NCBI GenBank assembly: GCA_963775085.1
Contig: CAVZHO010000002.1
Location: 1,035,051-1,099,050 of the forward strand
Reading direction: 5' to 3'
Origin: JAAFIP01 sp963775085
Lineage (GTDB): Bacteria > Pseudomonadota > Gammaproteobacteria > Burkholderiales > Burkholderiaceae_C
DNA length: 64,000 nucleotides
Both the position numbers and the translations under genes were made by a program. Below the pieces are notes generated by a model, which ran no database searches, was not told the DNA's origin, and worked only from the letters and a program-made list of their open reading frames with translations. Positions 25,010 through 33,770 of the stretch are shown piece by piece (the stretch's first letter is position 1; every line of letters begins with the position of its first letter).

Positions 25010-26377
25010 ATGAAGAATACCAACGACTCCGTATCCTCCACCCCCATCAATCTGACGCGTCGTTTTGCGCTGGCGAGTTTTGGAGTTATTGCGGTCATTG
25101 CATTGGGTCTGGCTTGGTTGCTCTCCAATATGTTGACCGAGCGGCTGCTCCTGCGCGAGGGCAGTGTGATCCAGGACTTCGTGCAAAACTTGCTGCTTAC
25201 AGATAACTCAGCGGAATTTTTTCTGGATCCAAACGACCCGGAGTATGTACGGCGCTTCCAGAAATCCATGGCGCATATCGAGAACATGAATGAACCCGTT
25301 CGGGTCAACGCGTACCGGCCGGATGGCATGGTGCTGTGGTCTACCGATAAAAGCCTGGTGGGTCGTCTGTTTCCGGTCAATGACGAACTACAGCAATCCA
25401 TGCAAGGTCACCTGGTCGTACAACCTGGCAATGCCCGCGATGGCTTGCCCGACAAGGCAGAGCACGAGGGCTTGGCGCTGTACGGCAATTACTATGTAGA
25501 GAGCTACATCCCGATTTACAGAGCAGGTGGCGGGCCGGTGGTGGGTGTCATGGAGTTCTACAAGATTCCAACGCAGCTCAACGAATCGATCCACGAAGGG
25601 GTGAAGCGTCTGTTGCTGGCCTGTCTGGTCAGCGCGATAGGCTTGTTTATGTCACTCTATTGGATCGTTGCCCGCGCCGACACCGTCATGCGCGCGCAGC
25701 ACCGACAACTCACTGAAACGCAAACCCTGGCGACCGCTGTAGAGCTGGCCAGTGCGGTGGCTCATAACCTGCGCAACCCGCTGGCCTCCATCCGGGCATC
25801 GGCAGAAATGCTGCAGCAAACCGATGCAACGCTCATTGAAGCCCTGGAACATAGCAACGACATCACTCAGGCGGTTGATCGCGCAGACCGCTGGATTTCC
25901 GAGCTGGTACGTGTATCGCAGGCACCCAATTTAACTCCCGAACCAGTTGCTCTGGCACCACTGGTGGCGGATTGCTTGCAGGAAATGCAGGCAGGACTGA
26001 CGCGACGCAATATTCGCGTGCTGGTGGAAAAAGGGCTCGATCTCAAGGTCGTGGCGCATCCGGCCATGTTGCGCCAGATCATTTTGAGCATCATTGCCAA
26101 TGCCCTGGATGCCATGGCGCAGGGTGGGCAGTTCAGCGTACGCTGGCAACCGGCGGGTTTGCAGGTGGTCTTGACCTTGTCTGACACCGGAACGGGGATT
26201 TCGCAGGAAGTGCGGCATCGCGTTTTCAGGCCTTTTTTCAGCACCAAGAGTGGTGGACTCGGCATTGGCCTGGCCTTGGTCAAACGCATGGTAGAGCAGT
26301 GGCAGGGGTCTATCGCACTCCTGCCCGTGATACCGCATGGCACATCGGTCGAGATTCGGCTGCCCATGGCGCAATAA
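25010..26377 (+). CDS. membrane sensor histidine kinase
   Basis: The 455-residue kinase starts MKNTNDSVSSTPINLTRRFA. It has a first membrane helix (FGVIAVIALGLAWLLSNML, about 23-41), a periplasmic sensor region of some 150 residues, and a second helix (LLLACLVSAIGLFMSLYWIV, about 204-223). The phospho-acceptor His is in the H-box SAVAHNLRNPLASIRASAEM, and an ATPase domain with NALDAM (N box) and GGLGIGLALVKRMV (G2 box) follows. Its stop is 10 bp before the regulator gene. It belongs to the NtrB-like class that pairs with sigma-54 activators. The ligand is unknown. Confidence 0.92.
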   Translation: MKNTNDSVSSTPINLTRRFALASFGVIAVIALGLAWLLSNMLTERLLLREGSVIQDFVQNLLLTDNSAEFFLDPNDPEYVRRFQKSMAHIENMNEPVRVNAYRPDGMVLWSTDKSLVGRLFPVNDELQQSMQGHLVVQPGNARDGLPDKAEHEGLALYGNYYVESYIPIYRAGGGPVVGVMEFYKIPTQLNESIHEGVKRLLLACLVSAIGLFMSLYWIVARADTVMRAQHRQLTETQTLATAVELASAVAHNLRNPLASIRASAEMLQQTDATLIEALEHSNDITQAVDRADRWISELVRVSQAPNLTPEPVALAPLVADCLQEMQAGLTRRNIRVLVEKGLDLKVVAHPAMLRQIILSIIANALDAMAQGGQFSVRWQPAGLQVVLTLSDTGTGISQEVRHRVFRPFFSTKSGGLGIGLALVKRMVEQWQGSIALLPVIPHGTSVEIRLPMAQ

Positions 26378-26387
26378 GGAATCGCAA

Positions 26388-27782
26388 ATGGCAAATGTAC
26401 TCATCATTGAAGACGAGTTTGCGCTGGCCAAAAATATTGCCCGCTACTTCGAAAAATTCCACCATAGCGTGCAGGTTGTACACGACGGGCAGTCTGGCAT
26501 CGACGCAGCCAAACGCACCATGCCTGACCTGGCCATCGTGGACTACCAAATGCCTGGTCTCAATGGTCTGGAGGTCATACGCGCCCTGCGCGCCAATGAT
26601 GAGCAGATCAGGATCGTCATGGTCACGGGGCATGCCAGCATCCCCTTGGCCATCGATGCCATGAAAGCCGGTTCGTTTGATCTGTTGACCAAGCCGGTCT
26701 CGCTGGCCAGCCTGCGCAGTGTGGTGGAGCGAGCGCTGGCCGAAACCGGTAACCGCAAGGTGTTGGATTATTACCACCGTCGCCAGGCTAACGAGGCAGG
26801 GCTTGAGTCACTGGTCGGCGAATCTGCGGTCATGGTGGCGCTGCGGGACCTGGTACGCACCCTGGCCATGAGCGAGCCCACGGGAAAACTACCCGTGCCC
26901 CCCATTCTGGTGCTGGGAGAGACCGGCTCGGGCAAAGAGCTGGTAGCCAGAGCCTGCCATTTCGTCGGCCCCCGGGCCAAGTCACCGTTTGTTGAAATCA
27001 ACTGTGCCGCTTTGCCCTTGCATCTGATGGAAGGTGAGCTTTTTGGCTACGAAAAAGGGGCGTTTACCGATGCGCAAGCCCGCAAGATCGGGCTGATCGA
27101 AGCCGCTGATGGGGGTACGCTGTTTTTGGACGAAATTGGTGAACTCGACCTGGAGCTGCAAGCCAAGTTGCTGCGCGTACTGGAAAACCTCAAGGTACGC
27201 CGCTTGGGTGCCCTGCAAGACCGGGTGGTCAATATTCGCATCGTTGCAGCCACCAATCGGGACTTGGATAAGCGGGTGGCAGAAGGAAAATTTCGAAGCG
27301 ACCTACTCTACCGCCTGCGTGTTTTCCAGATCAATATTCCCCCTCTGCGCTCGCGCGGGGCCGATGTGTTGCTGCTGGCGCGGCGCTTTGTTGAGCAGTT
27401 TGCGGCGCACTATGGCAAGCTGACACCCGTACTCGACGACAGCGCCCTGCAGGCGATTGAGCAGAATCAATGGCTGGGCAATGTGCGCGAGCTGCGTAAT
27501 GTGATCGAGCGGGCCGTGCTGCTGGGCAAGACAGCACAATTGAGCGCGGTGGATTTAGGCTTGGTCATGGCCCACCCTCCTCCCGCCTGGTCACTCAAGG
27601 CCGAGGTAACTACCGGATCCAGCGGCATGAACTCGCTGGAATCCCTGGAGCGCAACCATCTGCTGGATGCCCTCACCCATGCGGGATGGAACGTGACCAA
27701 AGCAGCACGTATTTTGGAAATTAGCCGCGACACCCTGCGTTACCGCATTGACAAGCATGGGCTACAACCGCCAGCCCTTTAA
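26388..27782 (+). CDS. sigma-54-dependent response regulator
   Basis: The 464-residue NtrC-family activator has a receiver domain (1-120) with Asp52 in IVDYQMPG and Lys in LTKPVS. The AAA+ domain follows, with Walker A GETGSGKELVARACH, the sigma-54 contact loop GAFTDA and Walker B GGTLFLDEIGEL. The C-terminal Fis-type helix-turn-helix is NVTKAARILEISRDTLRYRI. It is the cognate partner of the kinase just upstream. Targets are unknown; no convincing sigma-54 promoter was found before prkA. The terminus reads KHGLQPPAL, ending just before a copy of the dispersed repeat. Confidence 0.94.
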   Translation: MANVLIIEDEFALAKNIARYFEKFHHSVQVVHDGQSGIDAAKRTMPDLAIVDYQMPGLNGLEVIRALRANDEQIRIVMVTGHASIPLAIDAMKAGSFDLLTKPVSLASLRSVVERALAETGNRKVLDYYHRRQANEAGLESLVGESAVMVALRDLVRTLAMSEPTGKLPVPPILVLGETGSGKELVARACHFVGPRAKSPFVEINCAALPLHLMEGELFGYEKGAFTDAQARKIGLIEAADGGTLFLDEIGELDLELQAKLLRVLENLKVRRLGALQDRVVNIRIVAATNRDLDKRVAEGKFRSDLLYRLRVFQINIPPLRSRGADVLLLARRFVEQFAAHYGKLTPVLDDSALQAIEQNQWLGNVRELRNVIERAVLLGKTAQLSAVDLGLVMAHPPPAWSLKAEVTTGSSGMNSLESLERNHLLDALTHAGWNVTKAARILEISRDTLRYRIDKHGLQPPAL

Positions 27783-27814
27783 TACCAAGGGTAAGCAGCT
27801 CTTGAACAGGTAGC
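27783..27814 (+). repeat. dispersed repeat, degenerate copy after the sigma-54 regulator
   Basis: TACCAAGGGTAAGCAGCTCT then TGAACAGGTAGC keeps the GTAAGCAGCT core and the second hairpin position, but lacks the first stem. Confidence 0.55.
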
Positions 27815-27837
27815 TGGGCCTGCCCTCCCTTGCTGGC

Positions 27838-28701
27838 TCAGGTCAAGCCCAGCAAGCGCATCGCGTTGCCCTTCAGGATGCCCGGCATCACCTCGGGCTT
27901 GAAGCCTGCGTCCTCAAAATCCTTCATCCAGCGGTCTGGCGTGATCAGCGGGTAGTCGCTGCCAAACAAAATGCGGTCTTTGAGCAGCGTGTTGGCGTAG
28001 TGCACCAGCTGTTTGGGAAAGTATTTGGGCGACCAGCCGCTCAGGTCAATCCACACGTTGGGCTTGTGCGTTGCGACACTCAAGGCCTCGTCTTGCCAGG
28101 GAAAGCTGGGGTGCGCCATGACGATTTGCATGTCGGGGAAGCTGATCGCCACGTCGTCCAGGTGCATCGGGTTGCTGTACTCCAGCCGCAGGCCACCGCC
28201 GCAGCGCATGCCGCTGCCAATGCCGCTGTGGCCGGTGTGAAAAATGGTGGGCAGCTTGTAGGCGTTAATCACCTCGTAAATCGGCCACGCCATCTTGTCA
28301 TACGGGTGGTAGCCCTGCACCGTGGGGTGAAACTTGAAGCCCTTGATGCCCTCTTCCTTGATCAAGCGCTCCGCCTCGCGCGCGCCCAGCTTGCCTTTGT
28401 GCGGGTCGATGCTGCCAAAGGCCATCATCATGTCGCTGTTCTCGCGCGCGGCCTGGGCGATTTCTTCGTTGGGGATACGCCTGCGCCCCATCTGCGCCTC
28501 GGCATCCACGGTAAACATCACCAGGCCGATTTTGCGTTCGCGGTAGTAGGCAATCGTCTCGGCAATCGTCGGGCGGCGGCTGTTTTTAAAGTACTTGTCC
28601 GCCGCGCGGTCGTATTCTTCGCCATAGGCATCAAACGGGTTCCAGCAACTCACCTCGGCATGGGTGTGGATGTCGATAGCGATCAGGTCTTGGTGGTTCA
28701 T
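27838..28701 (-). CDS. amidohydrolase-2 family metal-dependent hydrolase
   Basis: The 287-residue TIM-barrel protein is of the ACMSD/amidohydrolase-2 type. Metal ligands are visible in IDIHTHAE (HxH, residues 12 and 14), FHTGHSG, MAHPSFPW and the Asp of FGSDYP. Relatives hydrolyse or decarboxylate aromatic-ring breakdown products. It is divergent from the crotonase gene across a 104-bp promoter region, and with the CoA ligase, crotonase, Bug receptor and MarR genes forms what looks like a phenylpropanoid (ferulate/coumarate-type) degradation locus. Substrate is inferred from context only. Confidence 0.85.
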   Translation of the reverse strand: MNHQDLIAIDIHTHAEVSCWNPFDAYGEEYDRAADKYFKNSRRPTIAETIAYYRERKIGLVMFTVDAEAQMGRRRIPNEEIAQAARENSDMMMAFGSIDPHKGKLGAREAERLIKEEGIKGFKFHPTVQGYHPYDKMAWPIYEVINAYKLPTIFHTGHSGIGSGMRCGGGLRLEYSNPMHLDDVAISFPDMQIVMAHPSFPWQDEALSVATHKPNVWIDLSGWSPKYFPKQLVHYANTLLKDRILFGSDYPLITPDRWMKDFEDAGFKPEVMPGILKGNAMRLLGLT

Positions 28702-28767
28702 GGTGGTGCCCTGCGGACAATACTGGGGTAATTACGGATAGGAGTTCGACGGATTTGCCTTAAATTC

Positions 28768-28782
28768 GTTATTTAATATAAC
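28768..28782. promoter_or_regulatory. palindromic operator candidate, divergent promoter
   Basis: GTTAT and ATAAC flank a 5-bp TTAAT spacer in the AT-rich 104-bp region between the divergent amidohydrolase and crotonase genes. The size and symmetry suit a MarR-type dimer; the MarR gene 4 kb downstream is the obvious candidate. Inference only. Confidence 0.4.
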
Positions 28783-28805
28783 CTAAATGCACATCGTTTG
28801 TAAAT

Positions 28806-29600
28806 ATGACTTCCCCTTTATCTGCGCCGAATTTAACTGATATTTCGGTTGAGCAACAGGGCAGCGTGGCGCTGGTGACTTTGCGCCGTGCCAAAAAACG
28901 CAATGCCTTGAACGACAGTCTGGTGCTGAGTTTGGAATACATCTTTACCCATCTGCCTGCAGGTACGCGTTCGGCGGTAATTGCAGGGGATGGCGACCAT
29001 TTCTGTGCGGGACTGGATTTGAGCGAGTTGCAAGAGCGCAGTGCGATTGATGGCTTGCACCACTCACGCATGTGGCACCGGGCATTCAACGCGATTGAAA
29101 AAGGCAGTGTGCCGGTGGTGGCTGCGCTGCATGGCGCGGTGGTGGGTGGCGGCATGGAGCTGGCCAGCAGCTGCCATCTGCGGGTAGCGGATGAGACGGC
29201 GTTTTTTGCTTTCCCCGAGGGCTCACGCGGGATATTTGTGGGGGGCGGCGGGTCGGTGCGAGCGCCCAAATTAATTGGCGAGCACCGTATGCTGGACATG
29301 ATGCTCACGGGTCGGGTGTACAAAGCGGCTGAGGCCGTGCCCATAGGATTTGCGCAGTATTTGGTAGCGGCGGGCGGTGCGCAGGCAAAGGCCATGGAGC
29401 TGGCCCAGCGCATCGCCACCAACGCCGAGATGACCAATTACGCCTTGATCCACGCCCTGCCCCGCATCGCAGAGCAAAGCGCGGACCACGGCTTTTTTAC
29501 CGAGTCATTGATGGCCTCTATTGTGGAGACCGCGCCCGAGGCGCAAAAACGCGTGCGCGACTTTCTGGAAGGCCGGGCGGCCAAGGTGAAAGCGGGCTAA
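28806..29600 (+). CDS. crotonase/enoyl-CoA hydratase family protein
   Basis: The 264-residue protein has the crotonase fold. The oxyanion-hole segments are HFCAGLDLSEL (about 60-70) and ALHGAVVGGGMELASSC (about 103-119). KRNALNDSLV near residue 32 is the usual CoA-binding start. The two typical acidic hydratase positions are not clear, so hydratase, isomerase or hydratase/aldolase activity cannot be decided. In the ferulate pathway a crotonase converts feruloyl-CoA to vanillin and acetyl-CoA. It precedes the CoA ligase by 98 bp. Confidence 0.85.
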   Translation: MTSPLSAPNLTDISVEQQGSVALVTLRRAKKRNALNDSLVLSLEYIFTHLPAGTRSAVIAGDGDHFCAGLDLSELQERSAIDGLHHSRMWHRAFNAIEKGSVPVVAALHGAVVGGGMELASSCHLRVADETAFFAFPEGSRGIFVGGGGSVRAPKLIGEHRMLDMMLTGRVYKAAEAVPIGFAQYLVAAGGAQAKAMELAQRIATNAEMTNYALIHALPRIAEQSADHGFFTESLMASIVETAPEAQKRVRDFLEGRAAKVKAG

Positions 29601-29626
29601 GGGCGAAGACGAAGACCAATACCGGC

Positions 29627-29662
29627 CGCGAAGGACGCGAAGGACGCGAAGGACGCGAAGGT
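29627..29662 (+). repeat. four-fold 9-bp tandem repeat in the ligase leader
   Basis: CGCGAAGGA is repeated three times exactly and once as CGCGAAGGT, followed by TACGCGAAGAACGCAAAAG. The motif resembles one arm of the long palindromes at 34206-34334 and 37410-37513. It lies 37 bp before the ligase start codon. Confidence 0.8.
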
Positions 29663-29698
29663 TACGCGAAGAACGCAAAAGGGATACCAAAATTTTTT

Positions 29699-31567
29699 AT
29701 GAGTGACGCAGCTATTTACCGCGACTTTACCTTTGGGGTGACCCGCGCCGTCAAAACCGAGCGGGGTGGCAATACCTATCTGGTGGCTGAGCAGGCTTTG
29801 CAGCCTTACCCGGAGCGGCTGACCGACCGCCTGCAGCACTGGGCGCAGGCCCGGCCCGACCACACCTGGATGGCGCGGCGCGATGCGTCGGGCGCGTGGG
29901 TGAAGATCAGCTACGCCGAGGCTTGGGACAAGGCGCAGCGCATTGGCCAGGCGTTGCTGGATCGTGGTTTGAGTGTCGACAAACCCGTGGCGATTTTGAG
30001 TGAAAACAGCCTGGAGCACGCCCTGATTGCACTGGGTGCCATGACGGTGGGGGTGCCCTACTGTAGCGTGTCCACCGCCTACAGCCTGATGAGCCAGGAC
30101 TATGAAAAGCTGCGCCATGTTCTGGGCACCATCACACCCGGCCTGGTGTACGCCAGTGACTGGGCCAAGTATGGCAAGGCGATTGAAGCGGTAGTGGATG
30201 AAGGCATGGAAGTTGCTATTAATTCAATAGCTGCTTACGCCCAAGCGACAGGGACTACTGGCATAAAACACCGGAAAATTACGGCATTTGAAGATCTGTG
30301 TGCCACGGCCATCACGCCGCAGGTGCAGCAGGCCACGCAGGCTACCCACGGCGACACCATCGTCAAGTTTTTGTTCACCAGCGGCTCCACCAAGCTGCCC
30401 AAGGGCGTGGTCAACACCCAGCGCATGATCTGCGCCAACCAGCAGCAGATTGCGCAGGCCAAGCCCAGCGTGTTTGACATTCCGCCGGTGCTGGTGGACT
30501 GGCCACCCTGGAACCACACCTTCGGTGGTAACCACGATTTCAACCTGGTGCTGTTCCACGGCGGCACGCTGTACATCAACGACGGCAAACCCACGCCTGC
30601 GCTGATTGGTGAGACGATCCGTAACCTCACAGAGATTGCGCCCACGGTGTATTACGACGTGCCGATTGGCCTGGAATACCTCGCCAACGCGATGAAAACC
30701 AATGCCGCGCTGCGTAAAAACCTGCTCTCCCAACTACGCATGTTCTTCTACGCCGGCGCGGCCCTGGCCCAGCCGGTCTGGGACTCGCTCTACGCCTCGG
30801 AGGAAGAGGAGCTGGGCTACCGCATCCCCATGACCTCGGGCCTGGGCATGACCGAGAGCGCGCCCTTTGGCCTGTTTGTGACGAATGTGGACGTGAAAGC
30901 CGGTGACCTGGGCCTGCCCTGCCCCGGCCTGGAGCTCAAACTCGTACCGATGGGTGACAAGGTCGAGGTGCGCTACCGGGGCCCCAACATCACCCCCGGC
31001 TACTGGCGCAATGACGCTGCTACACGCGAGAGTTTTGACGAAGAGGGTTTCTTCTGTACGGGCGATGCCGTCAAATGGATTGACGAGGCAGACCACCACC
31101 AGGGCCTCAAGTTTGATGGCCGGATTGCCGAAGACTTCAAACTCGCCACCGGCACCTTTGTCAGCGTGGGCCCGCTGCGCGCCAAGATCATTGCCGCTGG
31201 TGCGCCGCTGATCCAGGACGTGGTCATTACCGGCTTGAACGAGAAGGAAGTGGGTGCGTTGATCATTCTGGCGCTCGTCCCGGCTCGCAAATTTGCCGGA
31301 CTACCCGACACAGCTGCTATGAAAGACGTAGCTACTAATGTCCACATCACAAGGACTATGGCCGAAATGATAGGAAAATTAGCGGCTACAGCCACCGGCT
31401 CGTCCGGTCGCGTGGCGCGCGCGCTGGTTTTGGCAGAGCCACCCAACATCGACAAAGGCGAGATCACCGATAAGGGCAGCATCAACCAGCGCGCCGTGCT
31501 CAAAGAGCGCGCCGCCCTGGTGCAGGCCCTGTACGCCGGTACCGCGCCCGGCATCCTCACACCCTGA
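29699..31567 (+). CDS. fcs: feruloyl-CoA synthase-like AMP-binding ligase
   Basis: The 622-residue adenylate-forming enzyme has its ATP/AMP P-loop at 226-238 (FTSGSTKLPKGVV), VDWPPWNHTFGGNHDFN, TSGLGMTESAP and the hinge motif FFCTGDAVKW. The C-terminal part, ATATGSSGRVARALVL with DKGEITDKGSINQRAVL, matches the long ligases annotated as feruloyl-CoA synthases, which activate hydroxycinnamates with ATP and CoA. Context (crotonase, amidohydrolase, MarR) agrees. Two 43-bp repeats are inserted in frame, encoding about residues 173-187 and 540-554, both in variable segments outside the active-site motifs. The exact aromatic acid is inferred. Confidence 0.83.
   Translation: MSDAAIYRDFTFGVTRAVKTERGGNTYLVAEQALQPYPERLTDRLQHWAQARPDHTWMARRDASGAWVKISYAEAWDKAQRIGQALLDRGLSVDKPVAILSENSLEHALIALGAMTVGVPYCSVSTAYSLMSQDYEKLRHVLGTITPGLVYASDWAKYGKAIEAVVDEGMEVAINSIAAYAQATGTTGIKHRKITAFEDLCATAITPQVQQATQATHGDTIVKFLFTSGSTKLPKGVVNTQRMICANQQQIAQAKPSVFDIPPVLVDWPPWNHTFGGNHDFNLVLFHGGTLYINDGKPTPALIGETIRNLTEIAPTVYYDVPIGLEYLANAMKTNAALRKNLLSQLRMFFYAGAALAQPVWDSLYASEEEELGYRIPMTSGLGMTESAPFGLFVTNVDVKAGDLGLPCPGLELKLVPMGDKVEVRYRGPNITPGYWRNDAATRESFDEEGFFCTGDAVKWIDEADHHQGLKFDGRIAEDFKLATGTFVSVGPLRAKIIAAGAPLIQDVVITGLNEKEVGALIILALVPARKFAGLPDTAAMKDVATNVHITRTMAEMIGKLAATATGSSGRVARALVLAEPPNIDKGEITDKGSINQRAVLKERAALVQALYAGTAPGILTP
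30215..30258 (-). repeat. dispersed repeat, first in-frame copy in fcs
   Basis: GCTATTAATTCAATAGCTGC then TTACGCCCAAGCGACAGGG is a strong match. It encodes AINSIAAYAQATGTT. Confidence 0.9.
31316..31359 (-). repeat. dispersed repeat, second in-frame copy in fcs
   Basis: GTAGCTACTAATGTCC then ACATCACAAGGACTAT is a strong match. It encodes VATNVHITRTM, in the same frame as the first copy. Confidence 0.88.
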
Positions 31568-31656
31568 ACGCCCCGCACAAACCCTGACAGCCTGAACACC
31601 TTTTACCGCGTTTAATCATCACCGTCACCCCCCCCCCTTTAGATAGGAAAACTCCC

Positions 31657-32643
31657 ATGACCAATCGCCGCCAATTTATTCAAACCAGCGCCGCAGCCGC
31701 CGCGCTGGGCCTGGGCGTGGTGCCCGCGTTTGCGCAACCAGCGCTGCCCGAGACGCTACGCATCATCGTCGGCTTTCCACCCGGTGGCACCACCGATGCC
31801 TTTGCGCGACGCGTGGGCGAGAAGTTGCGTGGCGTGTACGCCAACAACGTCATCATCGACAACAAGCCCGGCGCGGGTGGCCAACTGGGCGTGATGTCGC
31901 TCAAAAATGCCCCCACGGACGGCCTGACCATGCTGTACACCCCAGCCTCCATGCTCACCATTTACCCACACTCCTACAGCAAGCTGGGTTACAAGCAGGA
32001 GGACGTGACGCCCATCAGCATTGGCCACTCGACCGACCACGCCTTTGCCGTCGGCTCCGCAGTGCCCGAGTCGGTCACCACCGTCAAACAGTTTGTGGAA
32101 TGGGCCAAGGCCAACCCCGACAAAGCCAGCATTGGCAACCCCGGCGCTGGCTCGATGCCGCACTTGCTGATGGGGCGTTTGGCGGCCATTGCGGGCATCC
32201 AGATCACCAATGTGCCCTTCCCCGGCTCCGGCCCCGGCGTGCCCCAGGTGCTGGGTGGCCAAATAGCAGGCATGTCCTCGCCCCTGGGCGACTGGGTGCA
32301 ACACATCAAAACCGGCAAGGCGCGCCTGCTGGCGACTTCGGGCCCCGAGCGTTCACCCTTCACGCCCAACGTAGCCACCTACAAAGAACAGGGCTTTGAG
32401 GAGCTGGTGGTGCGCGAGTGGTTTGGCTTCTTCATGCCCGCAGGCGTGAGTCAGGCCAACAAAGAGCGTGCCAGCACCATGCTGCGCGCCGCCCTGACCC
32501 AGCCCGATGTGGTTGCTGCCATGCAGCCCCTGGCGGCCCATGTCGAGCCCACCACCATGGCCGAGCATGCCAAACGCCTGCAAGCCGACAGCGCATTTGC
32601 CGGCAAGTTGGTGCAGGCGCTTGGCTTCAAAGCAGACTCCTAA
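31657..32643 (+). CDS. Bug/TctC-type tripartite tricarboxylate transporter receptor
   Basis: The 328-residue periplasmic binding protein of the Bordetella uptake gene (Bug) family starts MTNRRQFIQTSAAAAALGLG, a twin-arginine-like signal peptide cut after AFA. Family hallmarks are LRIIVGFPPGGTTDAFARRV and VIIDNKPGAGGQLG, which cap the ligand carboxylate. Such receptors bind organic or aromatic carboxylates for TTT importers; no TctA/TctB genes are present, which is normal for orphan Bug proteins. Placement after the CoA ligase suggests it binds the pathway substrate. A run of C bases (31627-31638) precedes its ribosome site AGGAAAA. Confidence 0.9.
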   Translation: MTNRRQFIQTSAAAAALGLGVVPAFAQPALPETLRIIVGFPPGGTTDAFARRVGEKLRGVYANNVIIDNKPGAGGQLGVMSLKNAPTDGLTMLYTPASMLTIYPHSYSKLGYKQEDVTPISIGHSTDHAFAVGSAVPESVTTVKQFVEWAKANPDKASIGNPGAGSMPHLLMGRLAAIAGIQITNVPFPGSGPGVPQVLGGQIAGMSSPLGDWVQHIKTGKARLLATSGPERSPFTPNVATYKEQGFEELVVREWFGFFMPAGVSQANKERASTMLRAALTQPDVVAAMQPLAAHVEPTTMAEHAKRLQADSAFAGKLVQALGFKADS

Positions 32644-32675
32644 GTCCCATCCAGGCACCGGACAGGGCTGACACT

Positions 32676-33161
32676 GTGCGCCTAAACGCCAAAGCCAACC
32701 CTGGCGCCCCGCCCGTGATGGAGGTGGTAGACACCAGCTATCTGGAGTCCCTGCTGGGCTACAACGCCCGGCGGGCGGCGTTGCACATCATCGAGGTATT
32801 TTTGCAGCGCATGGCACCCTATGGGTTGCGGCCGGTGGATTTTTCGGTGCTGTCCGTCATTGCGCACAACCCCGGCATCACCTCGCGTCAGCTGTGCACG
32901 GTGCTGGAGATTTTGCCGCCCAACTTTGTGGCCCTGCTGGCGCATCTGGAAAAACGCGCATTGGTGCAACGCCAGCCCCACCCCAGCGACAAACGCGCCA
33001 TGGCACTACAGCTGACGACGGCGGGCAAAAAGCTCATGCAGGATGCCGAGCGCACGGCCCAAAGCCTGGAGGTGGATGCCAGCGAACGCCTGAGCAGCGC
33101 CGAGCGGGTGACTCTGATCCGCTTACTGCAAAAAATTTACCTGAAAACCGCCCAAAGCTAG
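32676..33161 (+). CDS. MarR-family transcriptional regulator
   Basis: The protein of about 161 residues has the winged-helix DNA-binding domain in VDFSVLSVIAHNPGITSRQLCTVLEI and HLEKRALVQRQPHPSDKRAMALQLT. MarR proteins in phenylpropanoid clusters release DNA on binding the CoA-thioester or the acid. The start is uncertain: GTG 32676 has a weak AGGG upstream; ATG 32718 (MEVVDTSYLES) is the alternative. It is likely the repressor of the divergent amidohydrolase/crotonase promoter. It lies 32 bp after the Bug gene and is probably co-transcribed with it. Confidence 0.87.
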   Translation: MRLNAKANPGAPPVMEVVDTSYLESLLGYNARRAALHIIEVFLQRMAPYGLRPVDFSVLSVIAHNPGITSRQLCTVLEILPPNFVALLAHLEKRALVQRQPHPSDKRAMALQLTTAGKKLMQDAERTAQSLEVDASERLSSAERVTLIRLLQKIYLKTAQS

Positions 33162-33217
33162 CCCCGCTGCATTGCAGCAGTGCAAAAAGTGCAGCAAAAC
33201 CACAACAGATTGAGGGT

Positions 33218-33260
33218 TTGCTCCTATATATATGGCGTAAGCAGCTATGAATCTTGTAGC
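33218..33260 (+). repeat. dispersed repeat upstream of the HxlR-like gene
   Basis: GGCGTAAGCAGCTATGAATC then TTGTAGC keeps the core and second hairpin; the first stem is altered to CTCC/TGGC. It ends about 94 bp before the start codon. Confidence 0.85.
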
Positions 33261-33353
33261 GATTTTATAAAAATGCGTTATATTTCAATCAGTTCGAGAC
33301 CAAAGCTCTTATTTCACATTACCCCCTGCCACACCACTAATTAGGAGATGCCC

Positions 33354-33665
33354 ATGAGCGCTAAAGATAATGCTTCTGTAAACCAACTGTTTGACCTGCT
33401 CGAGTCGCGCTACGCCATTCGCGTGCTCTGGGCGCTCAAAGACGGCCACCCCCAAACCTTTCGTTTGCTGCAAGACAGCGTGGGCGGCATCACCCCCAAC
33501 ACCCTGAACACCCGCCTGAAAGAAATGCGTGCGGCCAACCTGATTACCCATGGCGACCGTGGCTACGGCCTGACTACCAACGGTGCCGACCTGATGCGCC
33601 GCATGAACGAACTGAGCGCCTTTGCCACCAAGTGGACGACCGCCAACAAAGCCAAGAAGAAGTAA
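33354..33665 (+). CDS. HxlR-like winged-helix regulator
   Basis: The 103-residue protein contains a single winged helix-turn-helix: LFDLLESRYAIRVLWALKDG, FRLLQDSVGGITPNTLNTRL and the wing ANLITHGDRGYGLTTNG, the HxlR arrangement. The conserved N-terminal Cys of redox-sensing HxlR proteins is absent. ATG 33354 is six bases after AGGAG and is preferred over the ATG at 33348. A clear terminator follows. It has its own promoter region, preceded by one copy of the dispersed repeat (33218-33260). The target is unknown. Confidence 0.82.
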   Translation: MSAKDNASVNQLFDLLESRYAIRVLWALKDGHPQTFRLLQDSVGGITPNTLNTRLKEMRAANLITHGDRGYGLTTNGADLMRRMNELSAFATKWTTANKAKKK

Positions 33666-33720
33666 CAAGCACCACCGGTGCCCGGGCGCAGCGCGGTAAA
33701 ATCGTGCTACGCTGACTGAA

Positions 33721-33744
33721 AGCAGCCTCGGGCTGCTTTTTTTT
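33721..33744 (+). terminator. rho-independent terminator after the HxlR-like gene
   Basis: AGCAGCC and GGCTGCT form a seven-base-pair stem with a TCG loop, followed by eight T residues. Confidence 0.85.
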
Positions 33745-33770
33745 CGCAATTTACCCACCAAAACCTGCTG

